A stretch of DNA of 64,000 nt from Streptomyces lydicus (GCF_000717345.1 NZ_JNZA01000013.1:62001-126000); one strand, 5' to 3'; positions 8,154-16,549 are shown, numbered from the stretch's first letter. Made by a program: numbers and translations. Notes: generated by a model not told the origin, from the sequence alone.

Positions 8154-8192
8154 GCCCGGTGCACTGCGCCGTCGCCCGGCACAAACAGGCCC

Positions 8193-8759
8193 TCAGCTGG
8201 CGGCCTCGCGCCGCCGTGCCCGGTAGGCCGCGACATGCAGCCGGTTCCCGCAGGTGCGGCTGTCGCAGTAGCGCCGCGAGCGGTTGCGCGAGAGGTCGAC
8301 GAAGGCGTGCCGGCAGTCCGGTGCCTCACAGCGCCGCAGCCGTTCGCGCTCCCCGGCGACGACGATGAACGCCAGCGCCATCCCGCCGTCCGCGGCCAGG
8401 TGGTCGGCGACGGAGGCACCCGGGGCGAAGTAGTGGACGTGCCAGTCGTAGCCGTCGTGGTCCGTCAGCTGCGGGGTGGTGCCCGCCGAGGCGACCAGGG
8501 CGTTGAGCAGGGTGGCCGCGGTGCGCTCGTCCTCGGCCGCGAAGACCTGCGCGAACCGCGCGCGTACCGACCGGACGGCGGCCAGGTCCCCGGCGCCGAG
8601 CGCCCCCACACCGCTGACGTCGTTGCGCCGCACGAAGTCCCCGAGGGCGGCGAGGTCGGTCAGGCTGTCCGGCGCGCCGGGCGCCTCGCCCTCCGGCGCG
8701 GTGTTCAGCAGATCGACGACCGCATTCAGCGCGCACCGGGTGTCATGGGTGATCAGCAC
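8193..8759 (-). CDS. ABATE-domain/CGNR zinc-finger regulator
   Basis: A 188-residue protein. The N-terminal two thirds (LNAVVDLLNTAP... ending HVHYFAPGASVADHLAADGGMAL) match the ABATE domain (PF07336). The C-terminus, RRCEAPDCRHAFVDLSRNRSRRYCDSRTCGNR, is the CGNR zinc finger (PF11706) with four Cys and the signature C-G-N-R. The family is thought to be stress-related putative transcription regulators. The GTG start (8757-8759) is the most upstream plausible one. It lies in tandem downstream of ssgB, separated by a hairpin. Confidence 0.83.
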   Translation of the reverse strand: MLITHDTRCALNAVVDLLNTAPEGEAPGAPDSLTDLAALGDFVRRNDVSGVGALGAGDLAAVRSVRARFAQVFAAEDERTAATLLNALVASAGTTPQLTDHDGYDWHVHYFAPGASVADHLAADGGMALAFIVVAGERERLRRCEAPDCRHAFVDLSRNRSRRYCDSRTCGNRLHVAAYRARRREAAS

Positions 8760-8850
8760 GGTTCCGCTCCCTGGCAGGGTGGGGCCGGACGGTTACCGCC
8801 CCCGGTGTGGTTGCCGAATGGTCGCCGACTCTAGCGCTTCGAACAAGCTG

Positions 8851-8889
8851 CGGCGCCGTCTCCGCGGTGGGCCCGCGGCGACGGCGCCG
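8851..8889 (-). terminator. hairpin terminator downstream of ssgB
   Basis: A 10 bp plus 6 bp stem with one bulge (CGGCGCCGTC and CCGCGG arms) about 100 bases after the ssgB stop and before the next minus-strand gene. Confidence 0.5.
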
Positions 8890-8986
8890 AAGTGTGCCGT
8901 ATGAACTTGTCGGTCCTGCGCCGTCTCCCCGAGTCGGACGGTCGCAAGCGTGAGCGGGTGGGTGCTTTCGGTAACCGTGCTGCGTC

Positions 8987-9400
8987 TCAGCTCTCCGCGA
9001 GGATGTGGGAGAGCTCGGTGTCGAGATCGAAGTGCCGGTGCTCCGTACCGGGCGGTACGGCAGCATCGGTCCTTTTGAGGAACGACTCGAGGGCCCGTGC
9101 GGGCGCCTCCAGCAGGGCCTCGCCTTCCGGGGAGCTCAGGGCGATGCAGACAACGCCCTGTCCGTGGCTCCGGGACGGCCATACGCGGACGTCTCCGGTG
9201 CCCGTGGGCCGGTGCAGGCCCTCGGCGAGGAGGTCGCGGGCAAAAACCCATTCGACGGTCTCCTCGGCTCCGGTGTGGAAGGTGGCATGCACGGCATAGG
9301 GATCGGCCGTGTCATACCGCAGGCCCGCGGGTACAGGCAGTGAGGACTCGCTCGACACAACGAGGCGCAGGTGCAGCTCGCAGCTGACCGTGGTGTTCAT
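8987..9400 (-). CDS. ssgB: sporulation cell-division protein SsgB
   Basis: A 137-residue SsgA-like protein, essentially the known SsgB sequence: MNTTVSCELHLRLVV, RYDTADPYAVHATFHTGAEE, VEWVFARDLL and the tail FDLDTELSHILAES. SsgB is the archetype of the SsgA-like family. With SsgA it marks division sites in sporulating aerial hyphae and recruits FtsZ there. The ATG at 9398-9400 gives exactly the known length; an in-frame upstream extension has no family match. The 189 bp region to the divergent gene carries its promoter. Confidence 0.97.
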   Translation of the reverse strand: MNTTVSCELHLRLVVSSESSLPVPAGLRYDTADPYAVHATFHTGAEETVEWVFARDLLAEGLHRPTGTGDVRVWPSRSHGQGVVCIALSSPEGEALLEAPARALESFLKRTDAAVPPGTEHRHFDLDTELSHILAES

Positions 9401-9461
9401 AAGCGCCAGGGCCTTTCGCTCAGTGTGCGCTCGGGGATTCGCACGTCGGCGAAATCGACAT

Positions 9462-9485
9462 GCCACCTACGGTGCCGTTGTAAAC
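9462..9485 (-). promoter_or_regulatory. candidate SigB/SigH-type promoter of ssgB
   Basis: On the minus strand, GTTT and GGTGGC are separated by 14 bases, resembling the SigB-like pattern GTTT-N12-15-GGGTAT, about 60 bases before the ssgB ATG. The -10 is imperfect. In S. coelicolor, ssgB is reported to depend on the stress sigma factor SigH, which makes the position plausible. It overlaps the spaced inverted repeat AAACC-N8-GGTTT. Confidence 0.35.
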
Positions 9486-9589
9486 CCCTCTGACGGTTTT
9501 GGGTGGCTTCAGGTACCTCTTACGGCGGATTGCGGGATCGTCCCCGTCGGTAATTCCGCGGACCCGTCCCGTCCGGTAAGTTTGATGAC

Positions 9590-10021
9590 ATGAATACGCA
9601 GAGTAACGGGGGGTCGGCAGTCGTCGAGGAGGAAGCCGTGCCACCGGAGCAACCCCTCGGCTCGCGGGCGCCGCACTTCGTCAGGCGCTCCCGGCCGCTG
9701 CACCTCAGCTGGCAGGTCGGTGTCTTCGTCGTCGGGCTCGCGGTGGTCGTGGGCGGCGTGATCATGCTCCCGCTGCCGGGCCCCGGCTGGCTGGTGATCT
9801 TCGCCGGCATGGCCATCTGGGCGACCGAATTCGTCTGGGCGCAGCTGGTGCTCCGCTGGGCCAAGCGGAAGGTCACCGAAGCCACCCGGAAGGCGCTCGA
9901 CCCGAAGGTGCGGCGCCGCAACATCATCCTGATCACCGCCGGCCTGGTGATCATCGCGGCACTGCTCGCGGTGTACGTGGGCAAGTTCGGCTTCGCGATG
10001 CCCTGGAACATCTCCGAGTGA
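9590..10021 (+). CDS. PGPGW-family membrane protein (TIGR02611 type)
   Basis: A 143-residue protein with a polar N-terminus of about 40 residues, then a hydrophobic segment (VGVFVVGLAVVVGGVIML) running directly into PLPGPGWLVIFAGMAIWATEF, the PGPGW signature (PF09656). After a basic stretch (RWAKRKVTEATRKALDPKVRRR) comes a last helix (IILITAGLVIIAALLAVYV). Two to three membrane segments are predicted. Function is unknown; the family is widespread in actinobacteria. It diverges from ssgB. Confidence 0.85.
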   Translation: MNTQSNGGSAVVEEEAVPPEQPLGSRAPHFVRRSRPLHLSWQVGVFVVGLAVVVGGVIMLPLPGPGWLVIFAGMAIWATEFVWAQLVLRWAKRKVTEATRKALDPKVRRRNIILITAGLVIIAALLAVYVGKFGFAMPWNISE

Positions 10022-10062
10022 GGGCCTCCCCGGCCTGGTCACAAGTGCCCGCCGACGTGGGG

Positions 10063-10068
10063 TAATGT
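10063..10068 (+). promoter_or_regulatory. candidate -10 box of the first tRNA-Val(CAC) gene
   Basis: TAATGT lies 13 bases before the mature tRNA end. No good -35 is visible at the right spacing (TCACAA at best). Confidence 0.4.
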
Positions 10069-10081
10069 TGGCGGTGCGCCC

Positions 10082-10153
10082 GGGCGATTAGCTCAGTGGG
10101 AGAGCGCTTCGTTCACACCGAAGAGGTCACTGGTTCGAACCCAGTATCGCCCA
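10082..10153 (+). tRNA. tRNA-Val (CAC), copy 1 of 2
   Basis: A 72-base cloverleaf: acceptor GGGCGAT/ATCGCCC, A73, anticodon loop TTCACAC (anticodon CAC), T arm GGTTCGAACCC. CCA is not encoded. It is identical to the copy at 10774. A terminator hairpin follows within 10 bases. Confidence 0.96.
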
Positions 10154-10161
10154 CCCCGGAC

Positions 10162-10194
10162 GACGGCCCGGAGACTTCAAGTCTCCGGGCCGTC
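10162..10194 (+). terminator. terminator of tRNA-Val(CAC) copy 1
   Basis: A perfect 15 bp stem (GACGGCCCGGAGACT and complement) with a TCA loop, 8 bases after the tRNA end. Confidence 0.85.
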
Positions 10195-10239
10195 GCAGTT
10201 GTTGGGTGCGCGCGCGGTTCCGGGGCGCACACTGGGATC

Positions 10240-10701
10240 ATGTCCGACTGGTCGCACCGACTGCACCGCTACCGCTTCCGCAGCGTCTGGCTGCTCGACG
10301 CCTCGCCGGCCGTCGTCTACGCCGTCCTGGAGCGGGCCGAGTCCTACCCCCGGTGGTGGCCGCAGGTCCGCGAGGTGACCCCGCTCGACGGGGCCAGCGG
10401 CACCGCGCGGTTCCGCTCGCTGCTGCCGTACGACCTGAAGGTGGTGGCGACCGAGCGGGTGCGGGACCCGGGGGCGGGGGTGCTGGAGATGTCGATGCGC
10501 GGGGACCTGGAGGGGTGGGCGCGCTGGACGGTGCTGCCCGGCGCCGGCGGCACCCGGGCCGTTTTCGATCAGGAGGTCGAGGTCCGCCGGCCGCTGCTGC
10601 GGCGGTTCGCCCTCGTGGGGCGGCCGCTGTTCCAGGCCAACCACGCACTGATGATGCGGGCCGGGCGGCGCGGTCTCGCGGCCTGGCTGGCCCGCGGATG
10701 A
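10240..10701 (+). CDS. SRPBCC-family (polyketide cyclase/dehydrase-like) protein
   Basis: A 153-residue protein. It shows the usual START/SRPBCC order: a first strand with DASPAVVYAVLERAESYPRWWPQVREVTPLDG, a middle strand set with RFRSLLPYDLKVVATERVRDPG, then MSMRGDLEGWARWTVLPGAGGTRAVFDQEVEV and a long C-terminal helix. The fold binds hydrophobic ligands; no ligand can be deduced. ATG 10240 fits the family start, though the ribosome site is weak. The gene lies between two identical tRNA-Val genes. Confidence 0.78.
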   Translation: MSDWSHRLHRYRFRSVWLLDASPAVVYAVLERAESYPRWWPQVREVTPLDGASGTARFRSLLPYDLKVVATERVRDPGAGVLEMSMRGDLEGWARWTVLPGAGGTRAVFDQEVEVRRPLLRRFALVGRPLFQANHALMMRAGRRGLAAWLARG

Positions 10702-10708
10702 CAGGAAT

Positions 10709-10738
10709 TTGATGGAAGCCCCGGGCGGCCTGTATTGT
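10709..10738 (+). promoter_or_regulatory. HrdB-type promoter of tRNA-Val(CAC) copy 2
   Basis: TTGATG and TATTGT with an 18-base spacer, ending 35 bases before the mature tRNA. This is a good housekeeping promoter by Streptomyces standards. Confidence 0.6.
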
Positions 10739-10773
10739 TCTGCTCGTTCGCGAGGGAAACCTCGCCGACGCCC

Positions 10774-10845
10774 GGGCGATTAGCTCAGTGGGAGAGCGCT
10801 TCGTTCACACCGAAGAGGTCACTGGTTCGAACCCAGTATCGCCCA
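10774..10845 (+). tRNA. tRNA-Val (CAC), copy 2 of 2
   Basis: Identical over all 72 bases to the copy at 10082, with its own promoter and terminator. Anticodon CAC, A73, no encoded CCA. Together the copies form a 72 bp direct repeat around the SRPBCC gene. Confidence 0.96.
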
Positions 10846-10855
10846 CCGGGATCAA

Positions 10856-10890
10856 GAACCGGGCCGCCAATAGGCGGCCCGGTTCATTTT
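10856..10890 (+). terminator. terminator of tRNA-Val(CAC) copy 2
   Basis: A perfect 13 bp stem (GAACCGGGCCGCC and complement), AATA loop, followed by ATTTT. It is one of the few in the window with a U-run. Confidence 0.85.
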
Positions 10891-11004
10891 GTTGGAATGT
10901 CGGTCCGCGGTGCGGGGTGGGTGTGAAGTTCTGCCGCGTTGAGATCCGTTGCGTGGGAATTCGCGCGGTCTCTTTGCGGGAACCTGCCGAATTCTGATGC
11001 GTAA

Positions 11005-11733
11005 TCAGGCTGCGGCCGGGAGTTCGGGGCGCAGCGGCCAATGCGGATCGACCGATTCCGGGTTGCCGCTGCGGGCGAACCACGCCTGGAGTCCGCGCGC
11101 CTGGGCCGCGTGCCACACCGCCTGGCGGGTGTGCAGCTCCGCCGGGTGCAGCCCTTCCAGGCGCTCGGCGAAGCGGTGCCCCAGCGCCCGGACGACCCGC
11201 AGCGCGGCGAGCGCGTCGGCCGCCGCCTCGTGGGCGTCGGTCAGCTCGACCTCGTAGTGCGCACACAGATCGGTGAGCGTACGACGGCCCTTGCGGTAGC
11301 GGTCCAGGTGCTTGTCCAGCACCCGGGGATCGAGGACGCACAGCGAATGCGCGCCCAGATAGGCGTCGAGCGAGCGGGCGCGGTGCCGCTTCAACTCGCG
11401 GTCCAGCAGGGTCAGATCGAACGGGGCGTTCATCACCACCAGCGGCCGCCCGGCGACCGACTGGGCGGCCAGGGCGCGCGCGACCTCCTCCACCACCGGC
11501 GCCGGCCAGCGGCCGTTCAGCGCGAGGTGGTCGGCCGTCAGGCCGTGCACGGCCGTCGCGGCTTCCGGTATCTCCACGCCGGGGTTGATCAGCCAGCGGG
11601 TGGTGCGCGGCGCCGAACGCGGCGTCTCCTGGACCACCAGGGCGGCGGAGACGATGCGGTCATGCTCGACGTCGATGCCCGTCGTCTCGGTGTCGAAGGC
11701 GGCAAGTGGTCCGTCATACCAGCACGGCATCAT
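11005..11733 (-). CDS. DnaQ-like 3'-5' exonuclease (DEDDh)
   Basis: A 242-residue exonuclease of the DnaQ/PolC-epsilon type. ExoI is FDTETTG near residue 15, ExoII is VVMNAPFDLTLLDREL, and ExoIII is DAHEAAADALAAL with the H-x4-D spacing of the DEDDh subclass. It has no BRCT or polymerase domain, so it is a stand-alone nuclease acting on DNA or RNA 3' ends; the role is inferred from family. ATG 11733 is chosen because GGGAGGAG lies 5 bases upstream; the longer in-frame extension has no ribosome site. Confidence 0.88.
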   Translation of the reverse strand: MMPCWYDGPLAAFDTETTGIDVEHDRIVSAALVVQETPRSAPRTTRWLINPGVEIPEAATAVHGLTADHLALNGRWPAPVVEEVARALAAQSVAGRPLVVMNAPFDLTLLDRELKRHRARSLDAYLGAHSLCVLDPRVLDKHLDRYRKGRRTLTDLCAHYEVELTDAHEAAADALAALRVVRALGHRFAERLEGLHPAELHTRQAVWHAAQARGLQAWFARSGNPESVDPHWPLRPELPAAA

Positions 11734-11834
11734 CCCAACTCCTCCCGGCCGTACGGGGGATGACACAGCACATCATCCGAGCTGGTGATACCCGGCCGGT
11801 GCGGTGGTCGAACCGTCCTTGTTTGCGGAGCACT

Positions 11835-11887
11835 TGACGGGGAGACAACCAAGGTGACGGGCCGCGCGATCCGCCGCCTCCCCGTCA
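11835..11887 (+). repeat. inverted repeat upstream of the DUF4365 gene
   Basis: A perfect 10 bp inverted repeat (TGACGGGGAG/CTCCCCGTCA) with a 33-base spacer, ending 42 bases before the DUF4365 ATG. It could be a leader hairpin or an operator. Confidence 0.45.
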
Positions 11888-11929
11888 GCCCTACGTACTG
11901 CACGGCACGGCCCGGAAGGCAGCTCCGCG

Positions 11930-12496
11930 ATGACGCTCGCGCAGCCCGAACCGGGTGGGCTGCTTCCCCAGCGCACCACCCCGCAGCGCGGCGGACTCGC
12001 CACCACTGCCTGTATGGAGACCCTGCAGGTGGGCTATCTCCACGCGGTCGCCGCCGCCTCCGGATGCTCGCTGGCGCAGCCCTTCCCGGACAACGGAATC
12101 GACTGGCACGTCAGCCATGGCGCGCCCGGCCACACCGTCGACGACGAGGTGACCATCAAGGTGCAGCTCAAATGCACCTACCAGACCGCCCCGCGCCCGC
12201 CGGGGCCCACGTTCGCCTTCACGCTCGACAACGACCATCTGGTGAAGCTGGCCCGTACGCCCGTATCGGTGCACAAGATCCTGGTCGTGATGCTCGTGCC
12301 GCGGACCCAGGACGGCTGGCTGCGGGCCTCCCACGACCGTCTCGAACTGCGGCACTGCTGCTACTGGATCAACCTGGCCGGCCATCCGGTGACCGGCCGG
12401 CGCAGGACCACTGTGCGGATCCCGACCACGCGGATCTTCGACGACCGAGCGCTCTGCGAGATCATGACCCGCGTCGGGGCGGGAGGGAGACCCTGA
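11930..12496 (+). CDS. DUF4365 protein, PD-(D/E)XK nuclease-like
   Basis: A 188-residue protein recognised as a DUF4365 domain. The pattern E30 ... G-I-D58-W-H-V ... V-T-I-K-V-Q79-L-K81 resembles the E-D-QxK active site of PD-(D/E)XK nucleases, with the lysine on the second core strand. Later strands (HKILVVMLVPR, LELRHCCYWINLAG) suit the same fold. DUF4365 domains are found in or beside nuclease, restriction and abortive-infection-like genes in other bacteria, but the target here is unknown. ATG 11930 has GGAAGG ten bases upstream. The stop overlaps the next ATG, so the two proteins are coupled. Confidence 0.72.
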   Translation: MTLAQPEPGGLLPQRTTPQRGGLATTACMETLQVGYLHAVAAASGCSLAQPFPDNGIDWHVSHGAPGHTVDDEVTIKVQLKCTYQTAPRPPGPTFAFTLDNDHLVKLARTPVSVHKILVVMLVPRTQDGWLRASHDRLELRHCCYWINLAGHPVTGRRRTTVRIPTTRIFDDRALCEIMTRVGAGGRP

Positions 12497-13683
12497 TGTA
12501 CCGGCCGACCGATCAACCCGACGCGCGGCTGCTGGATCCCGCGCGGCTCGACCCGGCGGTGCTCGGCGCGCTGCTCGCCCGGCACGGCTGGCGCCGCCGG
12601 GGCGGGGCCGCCGGCCACTACGCCCGGTGGACGCCGCCCGGCGGCACCGGCGGCACCAGCCTGCTGGTGCCGCACGACCGCCGCTTCTCCGACAGCGCGG
12701 AGCTGCTCGCCGAGGCGCTGGCGGCGCTCGCCCGGAGCGCCGCGCCCTCGGCCCGCGAGGTGCTGATGGGGCTGTCGGTGCCCAGCGACGAGGTGTGCTG
12801 GGAGCGTGCGGTGCCCGACGGCGGCGCGGGGGCGGCGCACTGGGTGGCGCAGGAGCAGCTGCGCGGCGCGGCCCGCTCGATGCTGGTCGCCGGGGCGCTG
12901 GGGACGTACGGCCGGGCCGGCTACTACGGGGCCCGGCACAAACGGCAGGCCGAGCGGTTCCTGGCCGAGGTGCTGGTCGGCCCGGCCGCGGCCGGGCGGC
13001 GGCTGACCGCGTTCGTCCCGGTGCGCGGCGGGCGCGGCGCGGTCGCCGGACTCCAGCGGGCCCTGCACGCGGCCCGCGACGCCACCGACTACCAGCGCGC
13101 CACCGGCGGCATGGAGGCGTTCGACGCGGCCGTCGAGCTGGGCGTCTGCTACGAGCTGGTGCAGGCGCTGATCGCACTGGTGCGGGACGCGGAGGGGGTG
13201 CGGATCGCCGTCGGGTGGTCACCGGCGGCGGGCGCCCCGGCCGGCTGCCCGGCGCGTCCCGAGCCGGTCGAGTTCTCGCCCGGCGATCTTCCCGCGCTGG
13301 AGCAGGCGGCCCGCCGCTACGTCCGCGACGAGCCGTCGCTGCCGGTGCGGGTGACCGGGGCGGTCGTACGGCTGCGCAGGGAGCGGCCGGGCGGCCCGGG
13401 AGCGGTGCGGCTCCGCGTGATCACCGGGGCGGACGTGGTGCAGGTACGGGTCGCGCTGGGAGAGGAGGACTACCGTATCGCCTGGCACGCGCACCTGGTC
13501 GGACTGCCGATACGGGTCAGCGGGCGGCTGGAGAGCCGCGGCGGTTTCCGGCGGATCACCGGCGGCCACGACGTCACCCCCGTCCAGGTCGACGAGGCGG
13601 AGCGGGACCGGCTGATGAAGTCGCTCCAGGAGAATCTCGACTTCTTCGAGGAGGCGTGCGGCGGGCCGCTGGACGGGGAGTAG
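12496..13683 (+). CDS. unknown protein coupled to the DUF4365 gene, possible C-terminal OB fold
   Basis: A 395-residue soluble protein with no family I recognise. The N-terminal third ends in LGALLARHGW and RWTPPGG segments, the middle is an Ala-rich helical region (QLRGAARSMLVAGALGTYGRAGYYGARHKRQAERFLAEVL), and the last ~100 residues form alternating strands (VRVTGAVVRL, VRLRVITGADVVQVRVAL, LPIRVSGRLESRGGFRRI) that look like an OB fold. The overlap TGATG with the DUF4365 stop implies a fixed ratio of the two products. The start ATG has GGGAGGGAG upstream. A nucleic-acid role is only an inference. Confidence 0.55.
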   Translation: MYRPTDQPDARLLDPARLDPAVLGALLARHGWRRRGGAAGHYARWTPPGGTGGTSLLVPHDRRFSDSAELLAEALAALARSAAPSAREVLMGLSVPSDEVCWERAVPDGGAGAAHWVAQEQLRGAARSMLVAGALGTYGRAGYYGARHKRQAERFLAEVLVGPAAAGRRLTAFVPVRGGRGAVAGLQRALHAARDATDYQRATGGMEAFDAAVELGVCYELVQALIALVRDAEGVRIAVGWSPAAGAPAGCPARPEPVEFSPGDLPALEQAARRYVRDEPSLPVRVTGAVVRLRRERPGGPGAVRLRVITGADVVQVRVALGEEDYRIAWHAHLVGLPIRVSGRLESRGGFRRITGGHDVTPVQVDEAERDRLMKSLQENLDFFEEACGGPLDGE

Positions 13684-13785
13684 CCGGGCGCCGGGCAAAC
13701 CGTTTCGCGGTCGGGTGCACCGGCTCGGTACGATTCGGCTGCGCAGCAATCGCTGCCGTGAAGAGACATGAGTCAGGAGAGACCG

Positions 13786-15765
13786 GTGTCAGACGTCCGT
13801 GTGACCGTCCAACGCGATTCCGAGCGGGAAGAACGCGTGGTGACCACGGGCACTACGGCCGCCGACCTCTTCCAGGGTGAGCGCAGTGTCGTGGCCGCGC
13901 GGGTGGCCGGGGAGCTGAAGGACCTGGCGTACGAGCTCGCCGACGGCGAGGTCGTCGAGCCCGTCGAGATCACTTCCGAGGACGGCCTGAACATCCTGCG
14001 GCACTCCACCGCGCACGTGATGGCGCAGGCCGTGCAGGAGCTGTTCCCGGAGGCGAAGCTCGGCATCGGCCCGCCCATCAAGGACGGCTTCTACTACGAC
14101 TTCGACGTCGAGACCCCCTTCCACCCGGACGATCTCAAGCGCATCGAGAAGAAGATGCAGGAGATCCAGAAGCGCGGGCAGAAGTTCGTGCGCCGTCCGG
14201 TGAGCGACGACGCGGCGCGCGAGGAGCTGGCGGCCGAGCCGTACAAGCTGGAGCTGATCGGCCTCAAGGGCTCCGCCGCGGACGCCGCCGAGGGCGCCTC
14301 CGCCGAGGTCGGCGCGGGCGAGCTGACCATCTACGACAACGTCGACGCCAAGAGCGGCGACCTGTGCTGGAAGGACCTCTGCCGCGGTCCCCACCTGCCC
14401 AGCACCCGCGTGATCCCCGCGTTCAAGCTGATGCGCTCGGCCGCCGCGTACTGGCGCGGCAGCGAGAAGAACAAGCAGCTCCAGCGGATCTACGGCACCG
14501 CCTGGCCGACCAAGGACGAGCTGAAGGCGTACCTGGAGTTCCTCGCCGAGGCCGAGAAGCGCGACCACCGCAAGCTGGGTTCGGAGCTGGACCTCTTCTC
14601 CATCCCCGAGGACATCGGCTCGGGTCTGGCGGTCTTCCACCCCAAGGGCGGCGTGATCCGCAGGGTCATGGAGGACTACTCCCGCCGGCGGCACGAGGAG
14701 TCGGGCTACGAGTTCGTCTACACCCCGCACGCCACCAAGGGGAAGCTCTTCGAGAAGTCGGGCCACCTGGACTGGTACGCCGACGGCATGTACCCGCCCA
14801 TGCAGCTCGACGAGGGCATCGACTACTACCTGAAGCCGATGAACTGCCCCATGCACAACCTGATCTTCGATGCGCGGGGGCGTTCGTACCGTGAACTCCC
14901 GCTGCGCCTCTTCGAGTTCGGGACCGTGTACCGGTACGAGAAGTCCGGTGTGGTGCACGGGCTGACCCGTGCCCGCGGCTTCACCCAGGACGACGCGCAC
15001 ATCTACTGCACCAAGGAGCAGATGGCGGACGAGCTCGACTCGACGCTGACCTTCGTGCTGGACCTGCTGCGCGACTACGGTCTGACCGACTTCTACCTGG
15101 AGCTGTCCACCAAGGACCCGGAGAAGTTCGTCGGCTCGGACGAGGCGTGGGAGGAGGCCACCGAGACGCTGCGGAAGGTGGCCGAGAAGCAGGGGCTGCC
15201 GCTGGTCCCGGACCCGGGCGGCGCCGCGTTCTACGGCCCGAAGATCTCGGTCCAGACCAAGGACGCCATCGGCCGCACCTGGCAGATGTCCACCGTCCAG
15301 CTCGACTTCAACCTGCCCGAGCGGTTCGACCTGGAGTACACCGCGGCGGACGGCACCAAGCAGCGCCCGGTCATGATCCACCGCGCGCTGTTCGGCTCGA
15401 TCGAGCGGTTCTTCGCGGTGCTGCTGGAGCACTACGCGGGCGCCTTCCCGGCGTGGCTGGCGCCGGTCCAGGCGACCTGCATCCCGATCGGTGACGCGCA
15501 CGTCCCGTACCTGGCGGAGTTCGCCGCGCAGGCGAAGGCCAAGGGGCTGCGGGTCGAGGTGGACTCCTCGTCGGACCGGATGCAGAAGAAGATCAGGAAC
15601 GCCCAGAAGGCCAAGGTGCCGTTCATGATCATCGCCGGTGATGAGGACATGGCGGCCGGGGCGGTGTCCTTCCGGTACCGCGACGGTTCGCAGAAGAACG
15701 GCATCCCGCGCGACGAGGCGATCGCCGAGATCCTGGACGTCGTGGAGCGCCGCGTCCAGGTGTGA
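13786..15765 (+). CDS. thrS: threonyl-tRNA synthetase
   Basis: A 659-residue class II synthetase charging tRNA-Thr. Domains in order: TGS (1-70), editing domain with the Zn-like HSTAH motif ([27 protein letters not shown]), catalytic core with motif 1 around [10 protein letters not shown], the [35 protein letters not shown] motif 2 region and the motif 3 [19 protein letters not shown], then the anticodon-binding domain. GTG 13786 is preferred, since AGGAGA ends 5 bases before it; ATG 13768 would add six residues. No T-box is apparent upstream. Confidence 0.97.
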   Translation: MSDVRVTVQRDSEREERVVTTGTTAADLFQGERSVVAARVAGELKDLAYELADGEVVEPVEITSEDGLNILRHSTAHVMAQAVQELFPEAKLGIGPPIKDGFYYDFDVETPFHPDDLKRIEKKMQEIQKRGQKFVRRPVSDDAAREELAAEPYKLELIGLKGSAADAAEGASAEVGAGELTIYDNVDAKSGDLCWKDLCRGPHLPSTRVIPAFKLMRSAAAYWRGSEKNKQLQRIYGTAWPTKDELKAYLEFLAEAEKRDHRKLGSELDLFSIPEDIGSGLAVFHPKGGVIRRVMEDYSRRRHEESGYEFVYTPHATKGKLFEKSGHLDWYADGMYPPMQLDEGIDYYLKPMNCPMHNLIFDARGRSYRELPLRLFEFGTVYRYEKSGVVHGLTRARGFTQDDAHIYCTKEQMADELDSTLTFVLDLLRDYGLTDFYLELSTKDPEKFVGSDEAWEEATETLRKVAEKQGLPLVPDPGGAAFYGPKISVQTKDAIGRTWQMSTVQLDFNLPERFDLEYTAADGTKQRPVMIHRALFGSIERFFAVLLEHYAGAFPAWLAPVQATCIPIGDAHVPYLAEFAAQAKAKGLRVEVDSSSDRMQKKIRNAQKAKVPFMIIAGDEDMAAGAVSFRYRDGSQKNGIPRDEAIAEILDVVERRVQV

Positions 15766-15791
15766 TCCCGCCGCCCGTGCGGTGAGTGTGC

Positions 15792-15822
15792 GGCCCCGGG
15801 GAGCGACCCGCTCCCCGGGGCC
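15792..15822. terminator. terminator between thrS and the K+ channel gene
   Basis: A perfect 14 bp stem (GGCCCCGGGGAGCG and complement) around ACC, between converging genes, so it probably acts in both directions. Confidence 0.85.
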
Positions 15823-15825
15823 TGC

Positions 15826-16467
15826 TCATGCCTCGCCCTCCTGGCGGAAGCGCCGCATCAGCCAGGACGAGAAGGAGCCCACCACCGCTCCGACCAGGGC
15901 CACCCCGACGAACATCAGGCCCACCCCGACCAGCCGGCCGCGGCCGGTGACCGGGGTGGCGTCGCCGTATCCGGTCGTCGTCAGGGTCGAGGCGGCCCAC
16001 CAGACCGCGTCGCCGAAGGTGCGGATGGTGGCGTGCGGCGCGGTGCGCTCGTCGTGGTAGACGGCCAGGGAGGCGGCGAAGCCCAGGAGCAGCGCGGTCA
16101 GCCCGGCGTACGTCATCACCCGGGTCTCCAGCCCGAGCCGGGGATGGTCCCGGCGGCGCTGCATCCGCTCGTGCATGTCGACGATCCGCAGTGGCCGCAG
16201 CAGCGGCAGCGCGGTCACGATCAGGTCCAGCCAGCGGGTGCGTACGAAGTGCCGGCGGTCGTCGCTGAGCAGCAGCCGGAAGAGGTATTCGACGAGGAAG
16301 AGGCCCCAGCTGGCGACGGTGACGATCTCCCAGAAGGCGTGCCAGCCGGGGGAGAGGTCGGGGACCAGGACCCGGACCGCGTAGGAGGTCAGGAAGAGCA
16401 GGGACGCCACGAAGAGGTACGGCTCGGCGGTCTGCTCCCACCTCCGCAGCCGCTGTTGCCTGTCCAT
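15826..16467 (-). CDS. potassium channel protein (TTTGYGD filter)
   Basis: A 213-residue membrane protein with the K+ selectivity filter STLTTTGYGDATPVTGRGR near residue 165. Hydrophobic segments before it (LFVASLLFLTSYAVRVLV, IVTVASWGLFLVEYLFRLLL, a LDLIVTALPLLRPLRI segment, and AGLTALLLGFAASLAVY) plus the pore helix FGDAVWWAAS and a last helix (VGVGLMFVGVALVGAVVG) give a six-segment Kv-like layout. The fourth segment has several Arg, so voltage sensing is possible but weak. The channel has no ligand domain. The start is ATG 16465-16467. Confidence 0.88.
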   Translation of the reverse strand: MDRQQRLRRWEQTAEPYLFVASLLFLTSYAVRVLVPDLSPGWHAFWEIVTVASWGLFLVEYLFRLLLSDDRRHFVRTRWLDLIVTALPLLRPLRIVDMHERMQRRRDHPRLGLETRVMTYAGLTALLLGFAASLAVYHDERTAPHATIRTFGDAVWWAASTLTTTGYGDATPVTGRGRLVGVGLMFVGVALVGAVVGSFSSWLMRRFRQEGEA

Positions 16468-16533
16468 CGGCACAGCATCGCCGAGCCGCCCGCGCTCCTC
16501 GCCCCAACGACACGCCGGTGAGGGGCGACGCCA

Positions 16534-16549
16534 TATGCTGGCCCGTATG
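16534..16549 (+). promoter_or_regulatory. candidate -10 box and leaderless start of the HIT gene
   Basis: TATGCT at 16534-16539 lies 7 bases before ATG 16547. This is the classic spacing of a leaderless Streptomyces transcript that begins at the start codon. No clear -35 is seen. Confidence 0.45.

Noticed and set aside
13768..13785. ATG 13768 as the start of thrS
   Set aside because: The AGGAGA at 13775-13780 would lie inside the gene; it is well placed for GTG 13786.
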